From positions 1 to 49,262 of the forward strand of contig JADGDU010000015.1 of assembly GCA_016744705.1 (NCBI GenBank): DNA of 49,262 nt, read 5' to 3'. The DNA comes from Candidatus Krumholzibacteriia bacterium. GTDB lineage: Bacteria > Krumholzibacteriota > Krumholzibacteriia > LZORAL124-64-63. This document shows, piece after piece, positions 22,660-32,579 of this stretch (positions within the stretch are counted from its first letter, which is position 1; each line of letters opens with the position of its first letter). The translations under genes were made by a program, and so were the position numbers. The notes under the pieces were generated by a model that saw nothing but the letters and a program-made list of their open reading frames with translations, did not search any database and was not told the origin of the DNA.

Positions 22660-24002
22660 AGATCGTCATCGTAGGTGCGGGCTCTGTGGGCGTCGATCTG
22701 GCTGGGACCATTAGCCGCCGGGAGCACGATGTGATCCTGGTGGAAAAAGACCAGGAAACGGCCAACACAGCTGCTGAAAATCTCGACTGCAGTCTGGTGG
22801 TGGGCAGCGGGGTCAATCCGGCCACTCTGTCGCGCATCGGTATGCGGGATTGCGATCTATTTGCAGCGGTCACCGATCGGGATGAAATAAACATCATTGC
22901 CTGCCAGACGGCTCATGCCCTGGGTGCCAAGGTTAAGGTGGCCCGTGTGCGCCAGGAAGACTACTATCAGGATCACCGTCTGGTCCTCGATGGCATCGAT
23001 CTGGCCATCAATCCTGACCACGAAGCCGCCCACGCCATCCGCAAACTCTTGTTCCAAACTGAAGCCACCGAAGTGCATGAATTTGCCGGAGGAAAAGTTC
23101 GGGTCGTGGGTGCTAGAGTGGAAGCCGGCTCCCATGTTGATGGAAAAACTCTCATGGAATTGCAACGCGAAACCGGCGACCACCTGGCTCTGGCCATCAC
23201 CATTGTGCGGGATGAAGAGACCCTCATCCCCAGGGGCGATACCATCATTTATGCAGATGATCTCATCTTTCTGGCCGGTCCTCGCAGTGTGGTGAACAAA
23301 AGCCTGATCCATTTCCGGGATGCCGGACGAAAGCTTTCCAAAGTGATGATTGTGGGCGCCAACGCCATGGGCCGCGAGTTGACCCGGGATCTGGTAGCGG
23401 CCGGAGTGAAGGTCAAGCTCATCGATCGCAATGAAGAAAAATGCCGCCGGGCCAGTGAACAATTGCGAGGGGCCCTGGTGCTGCACGGCGAAGGCACCGA
23501 TGCCGATATGCTGGACAGCGAAGGCGTAGGCGACATGGATGGATTTGTCTCTGTGAGCTTGGATGAGGAGACCAACTCCATGGCCTGCCTGCTGGCTCAT
23601 TACCATGGGGCCAAGAAGACTGTTTGCTTAGTGAATCGTCCTGACTATATCCCCTTGTTGCCTTTGCTGGGTGTTGATGCGGTGGTCTCTCCCCGCCAAT
23701 CCACCTCAGCCTGGATTGCCCGCTTTGTCAAAAGAGGCGCCGTCATCAGTTCGGAAAGCCTGGGCTACAGCGGATCAGAAATTCTGCAGCTGCGTGTTTC
23801 CAAAGGATGTTCCTGGCTGGGCAAACCTCTGGCTGAATTGGAATTTCCCGAGCAGGCGGTTATTGGTGCCATTCTCAAACGGGGCCGTGTCTTGACTCCC
23901 CGGGGCGATACCGTGATGGCTGTGGGAGATGATGTTGTGGTTTTTGCCCTCTCTGATGGGGTTAAAGGTGTGGAAGACTTTTTTACCGGTGGTGAAAGTT
24001 GA
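22656..24002 (+). CDS. trkA: Trk potassium uptake regulator TrkA
   Basis: A 448-residue peripheral membrane protein with two RCK/KTN modules that gates the TrkH K+ channel in response to nucleotides. The first Rossmann motif is [14 protein letters not shown] (residues about 3-16), the second [13 protein letters not shown] (about 229-241). TrkA-C domains sit near 140-215 and 370-440 ([16 protein letters not shown]). The TTG start lies in a TTGA overlap with the aldolase stop, with AGGAG 8 bases upstream. The trkH gene follows with another TTGA overlap. Confidence 0.95.
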   Translation: MKIVIVGAGSVGVDLAGTISRREHDVILVEKDQETANTAAENLDCSLVVGSGVNPATLSRIGMRDCDLFAAVTDRDEINIIACQTAHALGAKVKVARVRQEDYYQDHRLVLDGIDLAINPDHEAAHAIRKLLFQTEATEVHEFAGGKVRVVGARVEAGSHVDGKTLMELQRETGDHLALAITIVRDEETLIPRGDTIIYADDLIFLAGPRSVVNKSLIHFRDAGRKLSKVMIVGANAMGRELTRDLVAAGVKVKLIDRNEEKCRRASEQLRGALVLHGEGTDADMLDSEGVGDMDGFVSVSLDEETNSMACLLAHYHGAKKTVCLVNRPDYIPLLPLLGVDAVVSPRQSTSAWIARFVKRGAVISSESLGYSGSEILQLRVSKGCSWLGKPLAELEFPEQAVIGAILKRGRVLTPRGDTVMAVGDDVVVFALSDGVKGVEDFFTGGES

Positions 24003-25447
24003 ATTATCGCTCGGTCATCAAGGTGCTTGGGTTCCTGCTGTTGGTGACATCGGCGTGCCTTGTCTTGCCAGCGCTGATCTCTCTGGCCTATGGTGAGTCC
24101 GACTGGCCCTACTATTTGGCGACCACTGGAATTGGTGTCCTGCTGGGTGGCGGCACCCTGTTGGTCTTGCGCGATGCTCCTGACCTGCGAGTGCGAGAAG
24201 GCTTTGCCGTGGTGGCCTTCGGTTGGCTCTTTGTGGGAATTCTGGGAGCTCTGCCTTTCTGGTTCAGCGGACAAATTCCTTCCTTCACCGACGCTGCCTT
24301 CGAGTCCATTTCCGGGTTCACCACCACCGGGTCGTCCATTCTCTCTGATATTGAAAGCCGCAGCCACGCCACCCTCTTCTGGCGAGCCATGACCCACTGG
24401 CTGGGGGGGATGGGTATTGTCCTGCTGGCCTTGGCCATCTTGCCCTTGTTGGGTGTGGGGGGAATGCAGCTCTTTCGGGCTGAGGTTCCCGGCCCGGTGG
24501 CTGAACGCCTGACGCCCCGCATCCGCGAAACGGCTAAAATTCTCTGGATGGTATACATGCTGCTGACAGCCCTGGAAACAGTGGCTCTGATGTTTGCCGG
24601 CATGGGATTATTTGATGCGGTTTGCCATAGTTTTGCCACCATGGCCACCGGTGGTTTTAGCAACCACAACCAAAGTGTCGGTGGTTACGGTACCCCGGCC
24701 ATGGAATGGGTTATCATTGTTTTCATGTTTCTGGCAGGCGCCAATTTTACCTTGCACTTCCTGGCTTTGAAAGGGAAGTACTGGGTTTATTGGCGAGATG
24801 AGGAATTCAAGTTCTACGGGGTTATCATCCTCATCTGTACGGGCCTGGTCATGGCTGTCTTATTGCCTCTGCATTATTACCCTCACTGGAGCGAGGCCCT
24901 CAGGTTGGCATTGTTCCAAGTGGTGTCGATCATCACCACCACGGGATTTGGGACCGCAGACTATTTGCTGTGGCCCCCCTTGGCTCATGCCATCTTTCTG
25001 GTGCTGATGGCTGTGGGCGGATGCGCCGGTTCCACCGGTGGCGGTATCAAGGTTATGCGTGTGCTTATTTTGCTCAAGCACGCCAAATTGGAGCTTAGGA
25101 AGATGCTTCATCCCCGGGGCGTGTTTACTCTGTGGTTTAACAACCGAGCCATATCCAGGAACTTGCAAACCAATGTTCTGGGTTTCTTTCTGTTGTTCAT
25201 GATGGTTTACGTGGGCGGTGTCCTTATCCTCACTTTGGGTGGACGCGATCTGCTGACTGCTGTGGGTGCCACCGCCGCCACTTTGGGCAATATCGGTCCG
25301 GGCCTTGGCGAAGTGGGACCAGCCAGCAACTATGGCGATATGCTGGACTGGGAGAAATGGCTGCTGATGTTTTTCATGATCACCGGCCGTCTGGAACTTT
25401 TCACTGTACTGGTGCTATTTTTGCCGGGAGCCTGGCGAAAAAGCTGA
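23999..25447 (+). CDS. trkH: Trk potassium transporter membrane subunit TrkH
   Basis: A 482-residue K+ channel-like transporter with four pore repeats. The filter-type segments SGFTTTGSS, ATGGFSNH, TTTGFGTAD and LGNIGPGLG each carry the key Gly. Ten to twelve transmembrane helices are visible, and the length is typical. The start is TTG in a TTGA overlap with trkA, so expression is stoichiometrically linked. Together they take up K+ for osmotic and pH balance. Confidence 0.95.
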   Translation: MNYRSVIKVLGFLLLVTSACLVLPALISLAYGESDWPYYLATTGIGVLLGGGTLLVLRDAPDLRVREGFAVVAFGWLFVGILGALPFWFSGQIPSFTDAAFESISGFTTTGSSILSDIESRSHATLFWRAMTHWLGGMGIVLLALAILPLLGVGGMQLFRAEVPGPVAERLTPRIRETAKILWMVYMLLTALETVALMFAGMGLFDAVCHSFATMATGGFSNHNQSVGGYGTPAMEWVIIVFMFLAGANFTLHFLALKGKYWVYWRDEEFKFYGVIILICTGLVMAVLLPLHYYPHWSEALRLALFQVVSIITTTGFGTADYLLWPPLAHAIFLVLMAVGGCAGSTGGGIKVMRVLILLKHAKLELRKMLHPRGVFTLWFNNRAISRNLQTNVLGFFLLFMMVYVGGVLILTLGGRDLLTAVGATAATLGNIGPGLGEVGPASNYGDMLDWEKWLLMFFMITGRLELFTVLVLFLPGAWRKS

Positions 25448-25478
25448 TCTTTACCCTCTTTGCGGGAGATGAACGATC

Positions 25479-26327
25479 ATGGACATCACAAACCTTTCAC
25501 AGCCTGACTGGGCCTTCGATCCGGCCATGGCCGCCGAACATTGTGGAAGTTTTATCTTCTCCACTTTGGCTGCTGCGGGGGTTGGCAAACTCATTTTGGG
25601 ACTCAGCGGAGGAATTGATTCGGCAGTGGCTGCAGGGTTGGCCGTGCGCGCCCTGGGGGCCGACAACGTATTGGGAATTATGATGCCTTATTCCACCAGC
25701 AGCGAGGCATCCCTCACCGACGCCGAAGCCGTAGCCCAAACTCTGGGCATGAAAACGGAGAAAGTGAGCATCGCTCCCATGGCCGATGCTTTCCTTGCTG
25801 ATATTCCTGCCGGTGATTTGGTACGCCGGGGTAACATCATGGCTCGCTGCCGCATGGTGGTTCTATACGATCGTTCGGCACGGGATGGCTCTCTTGTTCT
25901 GGGCACCGGCAACCGCACTGAAGCCTTGTTGGGGTATACCACCGTGTTTGGTGATAGCGCCTGCGCCCTGAACCCCATTGGCGAGTTGTACAAAACGGAA
26001 GTGCGTCTGTTGAGCGCCTGGTTGGGACTTCCCGATTCAGTGTTGAGCAAAGCGCCCAGCGCAGACCTCTGGGCCGGGCAATCTGACGAAGAGGAACTGG
26101 GCTTTACTTATGCCGAAGCCGATCACCTTCTCCACGCCATGTTTGACCTTAATAAAAGTGATGAAGTTCTGGTGGCCGAAGGATTTGCTCTGGAGTTGGT
26201 GCAAAAAATCCGCCAGAGGGTGCGTTCCATGGCCTTCAAGCGCCAGCTGGCCCCAGTGGCTGATTTTGCTGGTCGACCCAACGCCGATCTGTTGGTGGCG
26301 CCTCGTAAAGACGGAGGCTTCCATTGA
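25479..26327 (+). CDS. nadE: Ammonia-dependent NAD+ synthetase
   Basis: A 282-residue enzyme that amidates deamido-NAD with ATP, the last step of NAD synthesis. The PP-loop is LGLSGGIDSAV; further signatures are MPYSTSSE, GTGNRTEALLGY, FGDSACALNPIGELYK and APSADLWAGQSDEEELG. There is no N-terminal glutaminase domain, so ammonia is the expected nitrogen donor. It sits 31 bp after trkH, with a GGGAG site somewhat distant from ATG 25479. Its stop overlaps the TTG start of rsmI. Confidence 0.95.
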   Translation: MDITNLSQPDWAFDPAMAAEHCGSFIFSTLAAAGVGKLILGLSGGIDSAVAAGLAVRALGADNVLGIMMPYSTSSEASLTDAEAVAQTLGMKTEKVSIAPMADAFLADIPAGDLVRRGNIMARCRMVVLYDRSARDGSLVLGTGNRTEALLGYTTVFGDSACALNPIGELYKTEVRLLSAWLGLPDSVLSKAPSADLWAGQSDEEELGFTYAEADHLLHAMFDLNKSDEVLVAEGFALELVQKIRQRVRSMAFKRQLAPVADFAGRPNADLLVAPRKDGGFH

Positions 26328-27052
26328 GTTCGGTTCCGTTGCCCGAAATTGAATTTCCAGGGGGACTCTGCCATTTTGTGGCCACCCCCATTGGGAATCT
26401 GGCAGACGTAAGCCTGCGGGCCCTGGCTGTGCTGGCTGCAGCCGATGTGGTTTACGCCGAAGACACCCGCCACACCCGGCGGCTGTTGGATCGTTATGGT
26501 TTGAAATGTTATCTTGCCAGTTACCATGATCACAACAAGAGCCGGGCTGTGCCTCAAATCGTGGACCGCCTGCGCGCGGGGGAAAAAGTGGCCGTGGTCA
26601 GCGACGCTGGCATGCCCTGTATTTCGGACCCCGGCTTTTCTCTGGCCCGGCGCCTGTTGGAGGAGGAAATGCCCTGGACCGTAATTCCCGGCCCCAGCAG
26701 CACCCTTTCGGCGTTGGTCCTTTCAGGATTTTCACCTGACCGATTTCTCTTTCTGGGGTATCTTCCCCGAAAGAAGGGTAAACGGAAGACTTTTCTGGAA
26801 GACGCCCTGACCGAATCCGGCACCGTCATCGTGCTGGAATCTTGTCACCGCATCAGCTCTTCCCTGGAAATTCTGGCCGAAGTGGCTCCGGAGCGGATCA
26901 TGGCCGTAGCCCGGGAAATAACAAAACTTCATGAAGAAACTCTTCGTGGCACCGCCACGGAATTGCTCAAAGTCATGACTGGTCGCCGGCTCAAAGGCGA
27001 ACTGGTGCTGCTGCTGCAGGGAACGGCCGCAGCTGGAAACTCGGAGGAATGA
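26324..27052 (+). CDS. rsmI: 16S rRNA 2'-O-ribose C1402 methyltransferase RsmI
   Basis: A 242-residue SAM-dependent methyltransferase of the tetrapyrrole methylase fold, acting on the ribosomal P-site. It shows ATPIGNLADVSLRAL, the YAEDTRHTRRLL block, SYHDHN, VSDAGMPCISDPG and VIPGPSSTLSAL. It is shorter than E. coli RsmI (about 286 residues) at the C-terminus, where the small extra domain is missing. The TTG start lies in a TTGA overlap with nadE, and the stop in an ATGA overlap with the next gene. Confidence 0.94.
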   Translation: MSSVPLPEIEFPGGLCHFVATPIGNLADVSLRALAVLAAADVVYAEDTRHTRRLLDRYGLKCYLASYHDHNKSRAVPQIVDRLRAGEKVAVVSDAGMPCISDPGFSLARRLLEEEMPWTVIPGPSSTLSALVLSGFSPDRFLFLGYLPRKKGKRKTFLEDALTESGTVIVLESCHRISSSLEILAEVAPERIMAVAREITKLHEETLRGTATELLKVMTGRRLKGELVLLLQGTAAAGNSEE

Positions 27053-27708
27053 TGGATTTCAACCAATTCAAGCAAGATTTTCGCAAAGGTGTACGCCCTA
27101 TAGTCCTGACCTGCGACCGTTTGGGGCTGTCGCCTTTATCGGTCTCCATTCTGGGCTTGGCCATCACGGCGGTTTCAGGTGTCATCATCGCCAGGGGGTC
27201 TCTCTTCGGAGGAGCTCTTGTCTTCCTGGTGGGGTCAGGCTTTGATATGCTGGATGGCGATCTGGCCCGGCTACAAGGCACCGTCTCGCGGCGGGGAGCC
27301 TTCCTGGACTCCTGCTTTGATCGCCTCGGTGAGGCTTTTCTCTTCGCGGGGCTGACCTGGTACTTTGCCGGTCTGCCTCAGGATGTGGCGCGTTTGCCTC
27401 TGGTCCTGATCACCGCCACTGTCGTTGGCAGTCTGACCACCAGTTATGTGCGGGCCCGGGCTGAAGGGGTAGGCGAAACCTGTATTGTGGGATTCCTTCA
27501 GCGCACCGAGCGGGTCATTCTTCTGACCATCGGCTTGTTATTTGGGAAATGGCTCCTGGTTCCCGTCCTGGCTTTCCTGGCCGTGGCGACCTTGGGCACC
27601 ACCGTCCAGCGCATCGTTCATGTGGCCGCCAAATTGCCTGGTCCTGGTGAACCCCAGGAAGACGCTCCAATGGATGATCCTGAAGTTCCAGCGGAGGAAT
27701 CTGAGTGA
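27049..27708 (+). CDS. CDP-alcohol phosphatidyltransferase
   Basis: A 219-residue membrane enzyme of phospholipid synthesis. The family motif D-x2-D-G-x2-A-R-x8-G-x3-D-x3-D is complete (DMLDGDLAR ... GAFLDSCFD), with about six hydrophobic helices and an acidic Pro-rich tail. It transfers a phosphatidyl group from CDP-diacylglycerol to an alcohol. Glycerol-3-phosphate or inositol-phosphate are possible acceptors, but sequence alone does not decide. ATG 27049 overlaps the rsmI stop with GGAGGA just upstream; a second ATG at 27052 is possible. Its stop overlaps the GTG start of tmk. Confidence 0.9.
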   Translation: MMDFNQFKQDFRKGVRPIVLTCDRLGLSPLSVSILGLAITAVSGVIIARGSLFGGALVFLVGSGFDMLDGDLARLQGTVSRRGAFLDSCFDRLGEAFLFAGLTWYFAGLPQDVARLPLVLITATVVGSLTTSYVRARAEGVGETCIVGFLQRTERVILLTIGLLFGKWLLVPVLAFLAVATLGTTVQRIVHVAAKLPGPGEPQEDAPMDDPEVPAEESE

Positions 27709-28370
27709 GCCCCCACCGCCAAAAAGCCAGCAGTGATCGTGGCTTGCTGATCACTTTTGAAGGCCCCGAAGGCAGTGGGAAAACCACTCTCATCAAGGCC
27801 ATCGCCAAAGAAATGGGCAATCGCGGGGACGACCCCCTGCTCATTCGCGAACCCGGCGGCACCATGCTCGGAGAGCGAATCCGCAACATTTTGTTGGACA
27901 ATGCGTCCACAGAGATGTGCCCTGAAACGGAACTCATGCTGATGGTGGCCAGTCGCGCGCAATTAGTGCGGGAAAAAATCAAGCCCGCTCTTGAGGCGGG
28001 GTTGATTATTCTCTGTGATCGTTTTGCCGATGCGTCCGTGGCGTATCAGGGTTTTGGCCGCAAGTTGGGTGAAAAAACCGTCACCACGATGAATGATGTA
28101 GCCCTCGATGGGGTGGAGCCTGATCTAACGTTTGTCTGTCTGCTGCCCCCGGCGCAGGGGCGGGCCCGACAAAAACGGCTGCAAACCGATCGCCTTGACC
28201 GCGAAACTACAGAGTTCCACCAAAGGGTGTACGAAGGCTATAAGGCTATGGCGAATTCGGGGAAAAGCCGTTTTTTTATTATTGATGCCACCGGCAGTCC
28301 GGCTGAAATGCTGGACCAAGCCTTGACTCGGCTCAGAATGCTGGAACACGGATTGCTAAAATACCTTTAA
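27705..28370 (+). CDS. tmk: Thymidylate kinase
   Basis: A 221-residue dTMP kinase that makes dTDP for DNA synthesis. The P-loop is FEGPEGSGKTT (about residues 18-28), REPGGTMLGE follows, then the DRF-type motif CDRFADASVAYQG. The LID region is RLQTDRLDRE. The GTG start lies in a GTGA overlap with the phosphatidyltransferase gene. There are 86 bp without a clear terminator before the S41 protease. Confidence 0.95.
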   Translation: MSPHRQKASSDRGLLITFEGPEGSGKTTLIKAIAKEMGNRGDDPLLIREPGGTMLGERIRNILLDNASTEMCPETELMLMVASRAQLVREKIKPALEAGLIILCDRFADASVAYQGFGRKLGEKTVTTMNDVALDGVEPDLTFVCLLPPAQGRARQKRLQTDRLDRETTEFHQRVYEGYKAMANSGKSRFFIIDATGSPAEMLDQALTRLRMLEHGLLKYL

Positions 28371-28456
28371 GAAAACCATTCAGGTACGAAAACTAGAGAG
28401 TACCCCTGGAAGATGCCTCCCGGCTTTTAAACAACGCCGCCAACGAAGGAAAAATA

Positions 28457-30172
28457 ATGACTTCTGTCACCACCAATAATCGAATGTCCCTCAATTCCTT
28501 GTCCGGTGTGGCCCGGGTGATGATGATGGGCGTCCTCATGTCCGTCATTTTTAGTTCCACGGTGCTGGCGGCCGATGACCCTGCCGCCCGGCGCCGGGAT
28601 TTTTACGAAAACCTGAAAATTCTGGGCGAAGCGTATGAACGCATCATCAACAATTATGTGGATGAAAAAGACCCTAAAGAGATTATGGAAGCCGGCGTAA
28701 AGGGCATGCTCGAAACTCTTGACGAGCACTCAAACTACCTTCCCCCGGTCAATTATGAAGACCTGATGATGTCCACCAAAGGGGAGTTTGGTGGTTTGGG
28801 TATTACGATTAATATCCGTGATCATTACCCCACGGTGGTTTCACCCATCGAAGGAACTCCCGCCTATTACATGGGTATCCAGGGCGGCGACCAAATCATC
28901 GAAATTGAAGGAGAGACCACTCTCGATTTCAGCAGCCGCGACGCGGTTAAAAAATTACGGGGACCCAAAGGCACCAAGGTGAACATCACCATTGGCCGGC
29001 CGGGAACCGAAGACCCCATCCCTTTGACTATTGTGCGCGACATCATCAAGGTGGAAAGTGTTCCTTACGGTTTCATGATGGGTGATATCGGCTACGTCAA
29101 AGTACAGAATTTTGCCCGCACCACGCACACCGAGCTGGAAGAAAAATTGAAAAGTCTGAGCGAACAGGGCATGAAAGGTTTGATTCTGGACCTGCGCTTC
29201 AACCCCGGCGGGTTGCTCTTCGCGGCCCAGGAAGTCAGTGAACTCTTCCTTGAAGACGGGCAGCTGGTGGTCTTCACTAAAGGTCGTTTACGGGAACAGA
29301 ACAAAAGCTATTACGCTGAAAGCCGGGGCTCCATTTACAACAAAGTGCCTATCATTGTTATGGTCAATGGCTCATCGGCTTCAGCCAGTGAAATTGTCTC
29401 GGCTGCTTTGCAGGATCACGATGCCGGCCTCGTAGTGGGTAATACCAGCTTCGGCAAGGGTTCCGTGCAAACGGTTTTCCCTTTGGATGAAGACGAAGCT
29501 TTGAAGTTAACCACGGCCCGCTATTACACTCCGAGCGGCCGCTCCATCCACAAGGATCGTAAGCGCCACGGCGAAGAAGAAATGGAAGCGATGAGTCTGG
29601 AAAAAGATCCAGCCGAAGAGGAAATGGAACGCTTTGATAAAGAAAAATTCTACACTGACAGCGGCCGTTTGGTTTATGGCGGTGGGGGCGTGACGCCTGA
29701 CATGGAAATCGAACAGGATTTCATGAATGATTTTGAAGTGGCCGTGGTTCTGGATGGTGTCCTGTTCAGTTTCGCTGTGGATTATGCCAACGACCATAAA
29801 GATCTGGGCAAAGAATTTGAAGTGAGCGATGAAATGTTTTCCCGCTTCAAAGACTATCTCGGGGAACGAGAAAAAATCGGAGAATACCTGGAAGACTTTA
29901 ACCTGACTCTCAGCGATTCTCTCATGGATGCCAGCCGGGAATATCTGGACCGTGGCATCCGCCGGGAAATTGCCCGTCGGGTCGACGGCGCTACGGCTGC
30001 TTACAAGGTGGCTATCGAAGCTGATACTCAGTTGCACGAAGCCCTGGAGCTTTTCGAGAAGTACCCAACCCTTGATGACCTTTTGAAGGCAGCTGCAGAT
30101 TGGAATGAAGAGCAGATGAAAATTCTGGCTTCCGAGAAAACAGCCAGTGAAGAAGAAACCGTCCCCAACTAG
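28457..30172 (+). CDS. S41 carboxyl-terminal processing protease
   Basis: A 571-residue exported protease of the CtpA/Prc family. A signal sequence precedes residue 38 (STVLAADD). A CTP-type N-terminal helix pair carries DEHSNYL, and a PDZ domain spans roughly 110-190 (GGLGITINI...GGDQIIEIEG). The catalytic core has LRFNPGGLL, Ser in NGSSASASEIV and Lys in SFGKGSVQT. About 190 residues follow the core, including an acidic stretch and a helical C-terminus, longer than in minimal CtpA. It probably trims or degrades periplasmic proteins. ATG 28457 has AAGGAAAA upstream. The glycosyltransferase gene starts 15 bp after. Confidence 0.93.
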   Translation: MTSVTTNNRMSLNSLSGVARVMMMGVLMSVIFSSTVLAADDPAARRRDFYENLKILGEAYERIINNYVDEKDPKEIMEAGVKGMLETLDEHSNYLPPVNYEDLMMSTKGEFGGLGITINIRDHYPTVVSPIEGTPAYYMGIQGGDQIIEIEGETTLDFSSRDAVKKLRGPKGTKVNITIGRPGTEDPIPLTIVRDIIKVESVPYGFMMGDIGYVKVQNFARTTHTELEEKLKSLSEQGMKGLILDLRFNPGGLLFAAQEVSELFLEDGQLVVFTKGRLREQNKSYYAESRGSIYNKVPIIVMVNGSSASASEIVSAALQDHDAGLVVGNTSFGKGSVQTVFPLDEDEALKLTTARYYTPSGRSIHKDRKRHGEEEMEAMSLEKDPAEEEMERFDKEKFYTDSGRLVYGGGGVTPDMEIEQDFMNDFEVAVVLDGVLFSFAVDYANDHKDLGKEFEVSDEMFSRFKDYLGEREKIGEYLEDFNLTLSDSLMDASREYLDRGIRREIARRVDGATAAYKVAIEADTQLHEALELFEKYPTLDDLLKAAADWNEEQMKILASEKTASEEETVPN

Positions 30173-30187
30173 AGGAGTCTTGGATTC

Positions 30188-31441
30188 ATGCTGGAAAAAC
30201 TGCTCAACCTGGCTAATGGCCAAGGCAAAAAATCACCAGTCCAACTGGACCTGACCAACGGCGAACACCTGGCCTTGGTCACCGGATTTGCTGATGAATT
30301 GTTAGCATGTTGCGCACAACCGGCACAGTATCAGCAACTGGAAGCCGATTTAGTCTCCCGTAAGGATGAAGTGCCCCTGCCAGTGCATCTGGCAGCCAAG
30401 CTGGCTGTCTCGCGTAGCGCTGTGTTGCAGTGGGAGGGCCCGGCACACCTGTCTGTGGTTTTTGCCATGTACAAGGAACACCAGCGCATCCTGAGCAGTG
30501 ACCAAGTGGCAGGTGGCGAAGACTTCCTGCGGCGCAAGGTCCATCAGCTGCAATGGCTCTTTGCCGGTCGTGAAGATTTAACCTGGGACCTCTTCGCTGT
30601 GGATGATGGCTGCCCCGAAGGCAGTGGCCGCATCGCCCAGCAGATCATTGACGCCGATGATTTAGGTGGGCGGGTCAAAGTGCTCTTTCTGGAAGAAGCC
30701 ATTGAGCAGCGTTTGCCTGTGGTCTCCCCTTTACACAAGACCTCCGAGAGTATGAAAGGTGGTTCGGTTGAGCTGGGTATGTGGACGGCCGCACAGCAAG
30801 ACAAGAGCAACCACGTGGTTGTCTTTACCGATGCTGATTTATCCACTCATCTGGGACAGTCTGGCTTGCTGATGGACCGGATTCTGGAGCAGGGTATGGA
30901 CGCTGCCATCGGCTCCCGCCGTATGCCTGAGTCTGTGGTCATCAAAAAAGGATCCCGCAACACCCGAGGCAAACTCTTCATCTATTTGTGGAAGCGTATC
31001 ATTGCCGTCATCCCCGAAATCATCGACACCCAGTGTGGGTTCAAAGGATTCCGGGGGGCCACGGTGCGGGATATCGTGCCCAATATGTTGGAGAAAAAAT
31101 TCGCCTTTGATATCGAACTGCTCATCAAAACCCAGATGCAGCGTCCGGATAGTATTTCTCAGATCGGGGTGGCCTGGATCGACAGCGACGCCCTTTCCAC
31201 CACCACCGAAATTCAGCCTTATTTGCCTATGCTGAAGGCCATGGTGGGCATGTACCGGCACTATCTTGAGGCCACACCGGCCGAGTCCGGGTTTGCTGAC
31301 TTCATCGATGGACTGGATGAGGCAGCCTGGGAGCGGTTGCAGGATAACATTCCTGCTGGCATCACAGACCGTGAGCCTGCTGATTTTGTGGACTATGAAG
31401 GCGTCACTGTGGCGGATTTGCAGAAGGCCTGCACTCTGTAG
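30188..31441 (+). CDS. Glycosyltransferase family 2-like protein
   Basis: A 417-residue protein with a GT-A fold from about residue 90. It shows FAVDDGCPEGSG, TDADLSTHLG (the DxD metal/nucleotide site) and IDTQCGFKGFRG, the pattern of dolichyl-phosphate-mannose-synthase-like GT2 enzymes. About 90 N-terminal residues and a 60-residue acidic tail are not conserved in the family as I know it. There are no membrane helices, so it acts in the cytoplasm or at the membrane face. GAGGAG lies before ATG 30188. The acceptor is unknown; cell-envelope glycan or glycolipid is likely. Confidence 0.82.
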   Translation: MLEKLLNLANGQGKKSPVQLDLTNGEHLALVTGFADELLACCAQPAQYQQLEADLVSRKDEVPLPVHLAAKLAVSRSAVLQWEGPAHLSVVFAMYKEHQRILSSDQVAGGEDFLRRKVHQLQWLFAGREDLTWDLFAVDDGCPEGSGRIAQQIIDADDLGGRVKVLFLEEAIEQRLPVVSPLHKTSESMKGGSVELGMWTAAQQDKSNHVVVFTDADLSTHLGQSGLLMDRILEQGMDAAIGSRRMPESVVIKKGSRNTRGKLFIYLWKRIIAVIPEIIDTQCGFKGFRGATVRDIVPNMLEKKFAFDIELLIKTQMQRPDSISQIGVAWIDSDALSTTTEIQPYLPMLKAMVGMYRHYLEATPAESGFADFIDGLDEAAWERLQDNIPAGITDREPADFVDYEGVTVADLQKACTL

Positions 31442-31451
31442 AACCAGAGAC

Positions 31452-31490
31452 AAAGAAAAGCCCCGGCCGATCATCTGATCAGCCGGGGCT
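31452..31490 (-). terminator. Terminator for the cheV transcript (may act both ways)
   Basis: AGCCCCGGC (31459-31467) pairs with GCCGGGGCT (31482-31490), enclosing a GATCA/TGATC inner stem. On the minus strand the stem is followed by TTTTCTTT, a good U-tract. On the plus strand the tract is poor. Confidence 0.8.
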
Positions 31491-31509
31491 GGTGTCTTGC
31501 AGAAAAAGC

Positions 31510-32559
31510 CTACTTCACAGATTGCGGTTCTTTTTTCAGAACCATCTGGTCCAGCAAATCTACCAATTCTCTGAATTGGGGTTTGGTGATGTAGGCATCA
31601 GATCCCACATCTTCACATTTGCGGGCAATCTGTTCATTGATCAACGACGAGAACATGATCACCGGTATTTCTTTGATGTTCAAATTCTCTTTGATGTTTT
31701 TACAAAGGGCCAGACCATCCATTTGAGGCATTTCTATATCACTGATGAGGCCACCCACAAATTCGCTGATGGGTTTGCCCTCAACCTGTGACTTTTCCTT
31801 AATTCCCTGCATGGCTTTATAGCATTCAACACCGTTGGGGAAGGTGCGCAGGTTGGTGTAGTTGGCCCGTGCCAGTTCTTCTCTGACCTTGTCACGAATG
31901 ATGGCAGAGTCTTCGGCCAGGAAAATGATGGCATTGGCTCGCTCTTCATAAACAGGACCCGAGCCTGCCGTAACGCTGAAAGCGTCATGCCCTTTGGGCA
32001 ATATCTCGGTGACTACTTTTTCCATATCGACAATCAAAATTTCACGTTCCTCAATCTGCATGGATCCCGTAAATTTGCTATCAGTTGAAGACAGGAAAGG
32101 GCTCAGAGGTTTGATGGATTCCCATGATAACCGGTGGATGCGGTTGACGCCGTCTACCAGGAAGGCGGTTTTCATATTGTTGAATTCCATAACCAGAGTG
32201 AGCTTGTTGCCGGTGGGGTCACTTTGACCATGGGTAACATTGTCGTCGGTAGTGGCCGAGGCCATGAGTTCGGGAGAAACCACGGTGTCAATGGCATCAT
32301 TGATGTCCGTTTCCCCGGCTGGAATATCATCTTCCATTTCAGCCGACAAATCGACCAGAGTGATACAGCTTTCCCTGAAGAGCAGGGTGCCCACCACCGA
32401 AGGATGGGACAATTGGATCTGGGTCACGCGAGTAGGATCGTACTGCTCGATGGCTTGAATTTTCAAGACATTGACGCCAAAGGGTTGCCCGTTCAGCACA
32501 AATTCCAGGATCTCAACTTCGTTGGTTCCCGATTCCAAAAGGATTCCATTGTTGGCCAT
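31510..32559 (-). CDS. cheV: Chemotaxis coupling protein CheV (CheW-receiver fusion)
   Basis: A 349-residue scaffold protein linking receptors to CheA. Residues about 12-205 form a CheW domain (VEILEFVLNGQPFGVNVLKI ... AFLVDGVNRIHRLSWESI). Residues about 215-340 are a receiver with the acidic pair in FLAEDS, phospho-Asp in LISDIEMPQMDG and Lys in YITKPQ. The CheW part contains an extra acidic loop near 75-115. It is co-directional with the PilZ gene 20 bp upstream. AAGG precedes ATG 32559. Confidence 0.93.
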   Translation of the reverse strand: MANNGILLESGTNEVEILEFVLNGQPFGVNVLKIQAIEQYDPTRVTQIQLSHPSVVGTLLFRESCITLVDLSAEMEDDIPAGETDINDAIDTVVSPELMASATTDDNVTHGQSDPTGNKLTLVMEFNNMKTAFLVDGVNRIHRLSWESIKPLSPFLSSTDSKFTGSMQIEEREILIVDMEKVVTEILPKGHDAFSVTAGSGPVYEERANAIIFLAEDSAIIRDKVREELARANYTNLRTFPNGVECYKAMQGIKEKSQVEGKPISEFVGGLISDIEMPQMDGLALCKNIKENLNIKEIPVIMFSSLINEQIARKCEDVGSDAYITKPQFRELVDLLDQMVLKKEPQSVK

Positions 32560-32579
32560 GATTCAACCTTTCCAGATAT

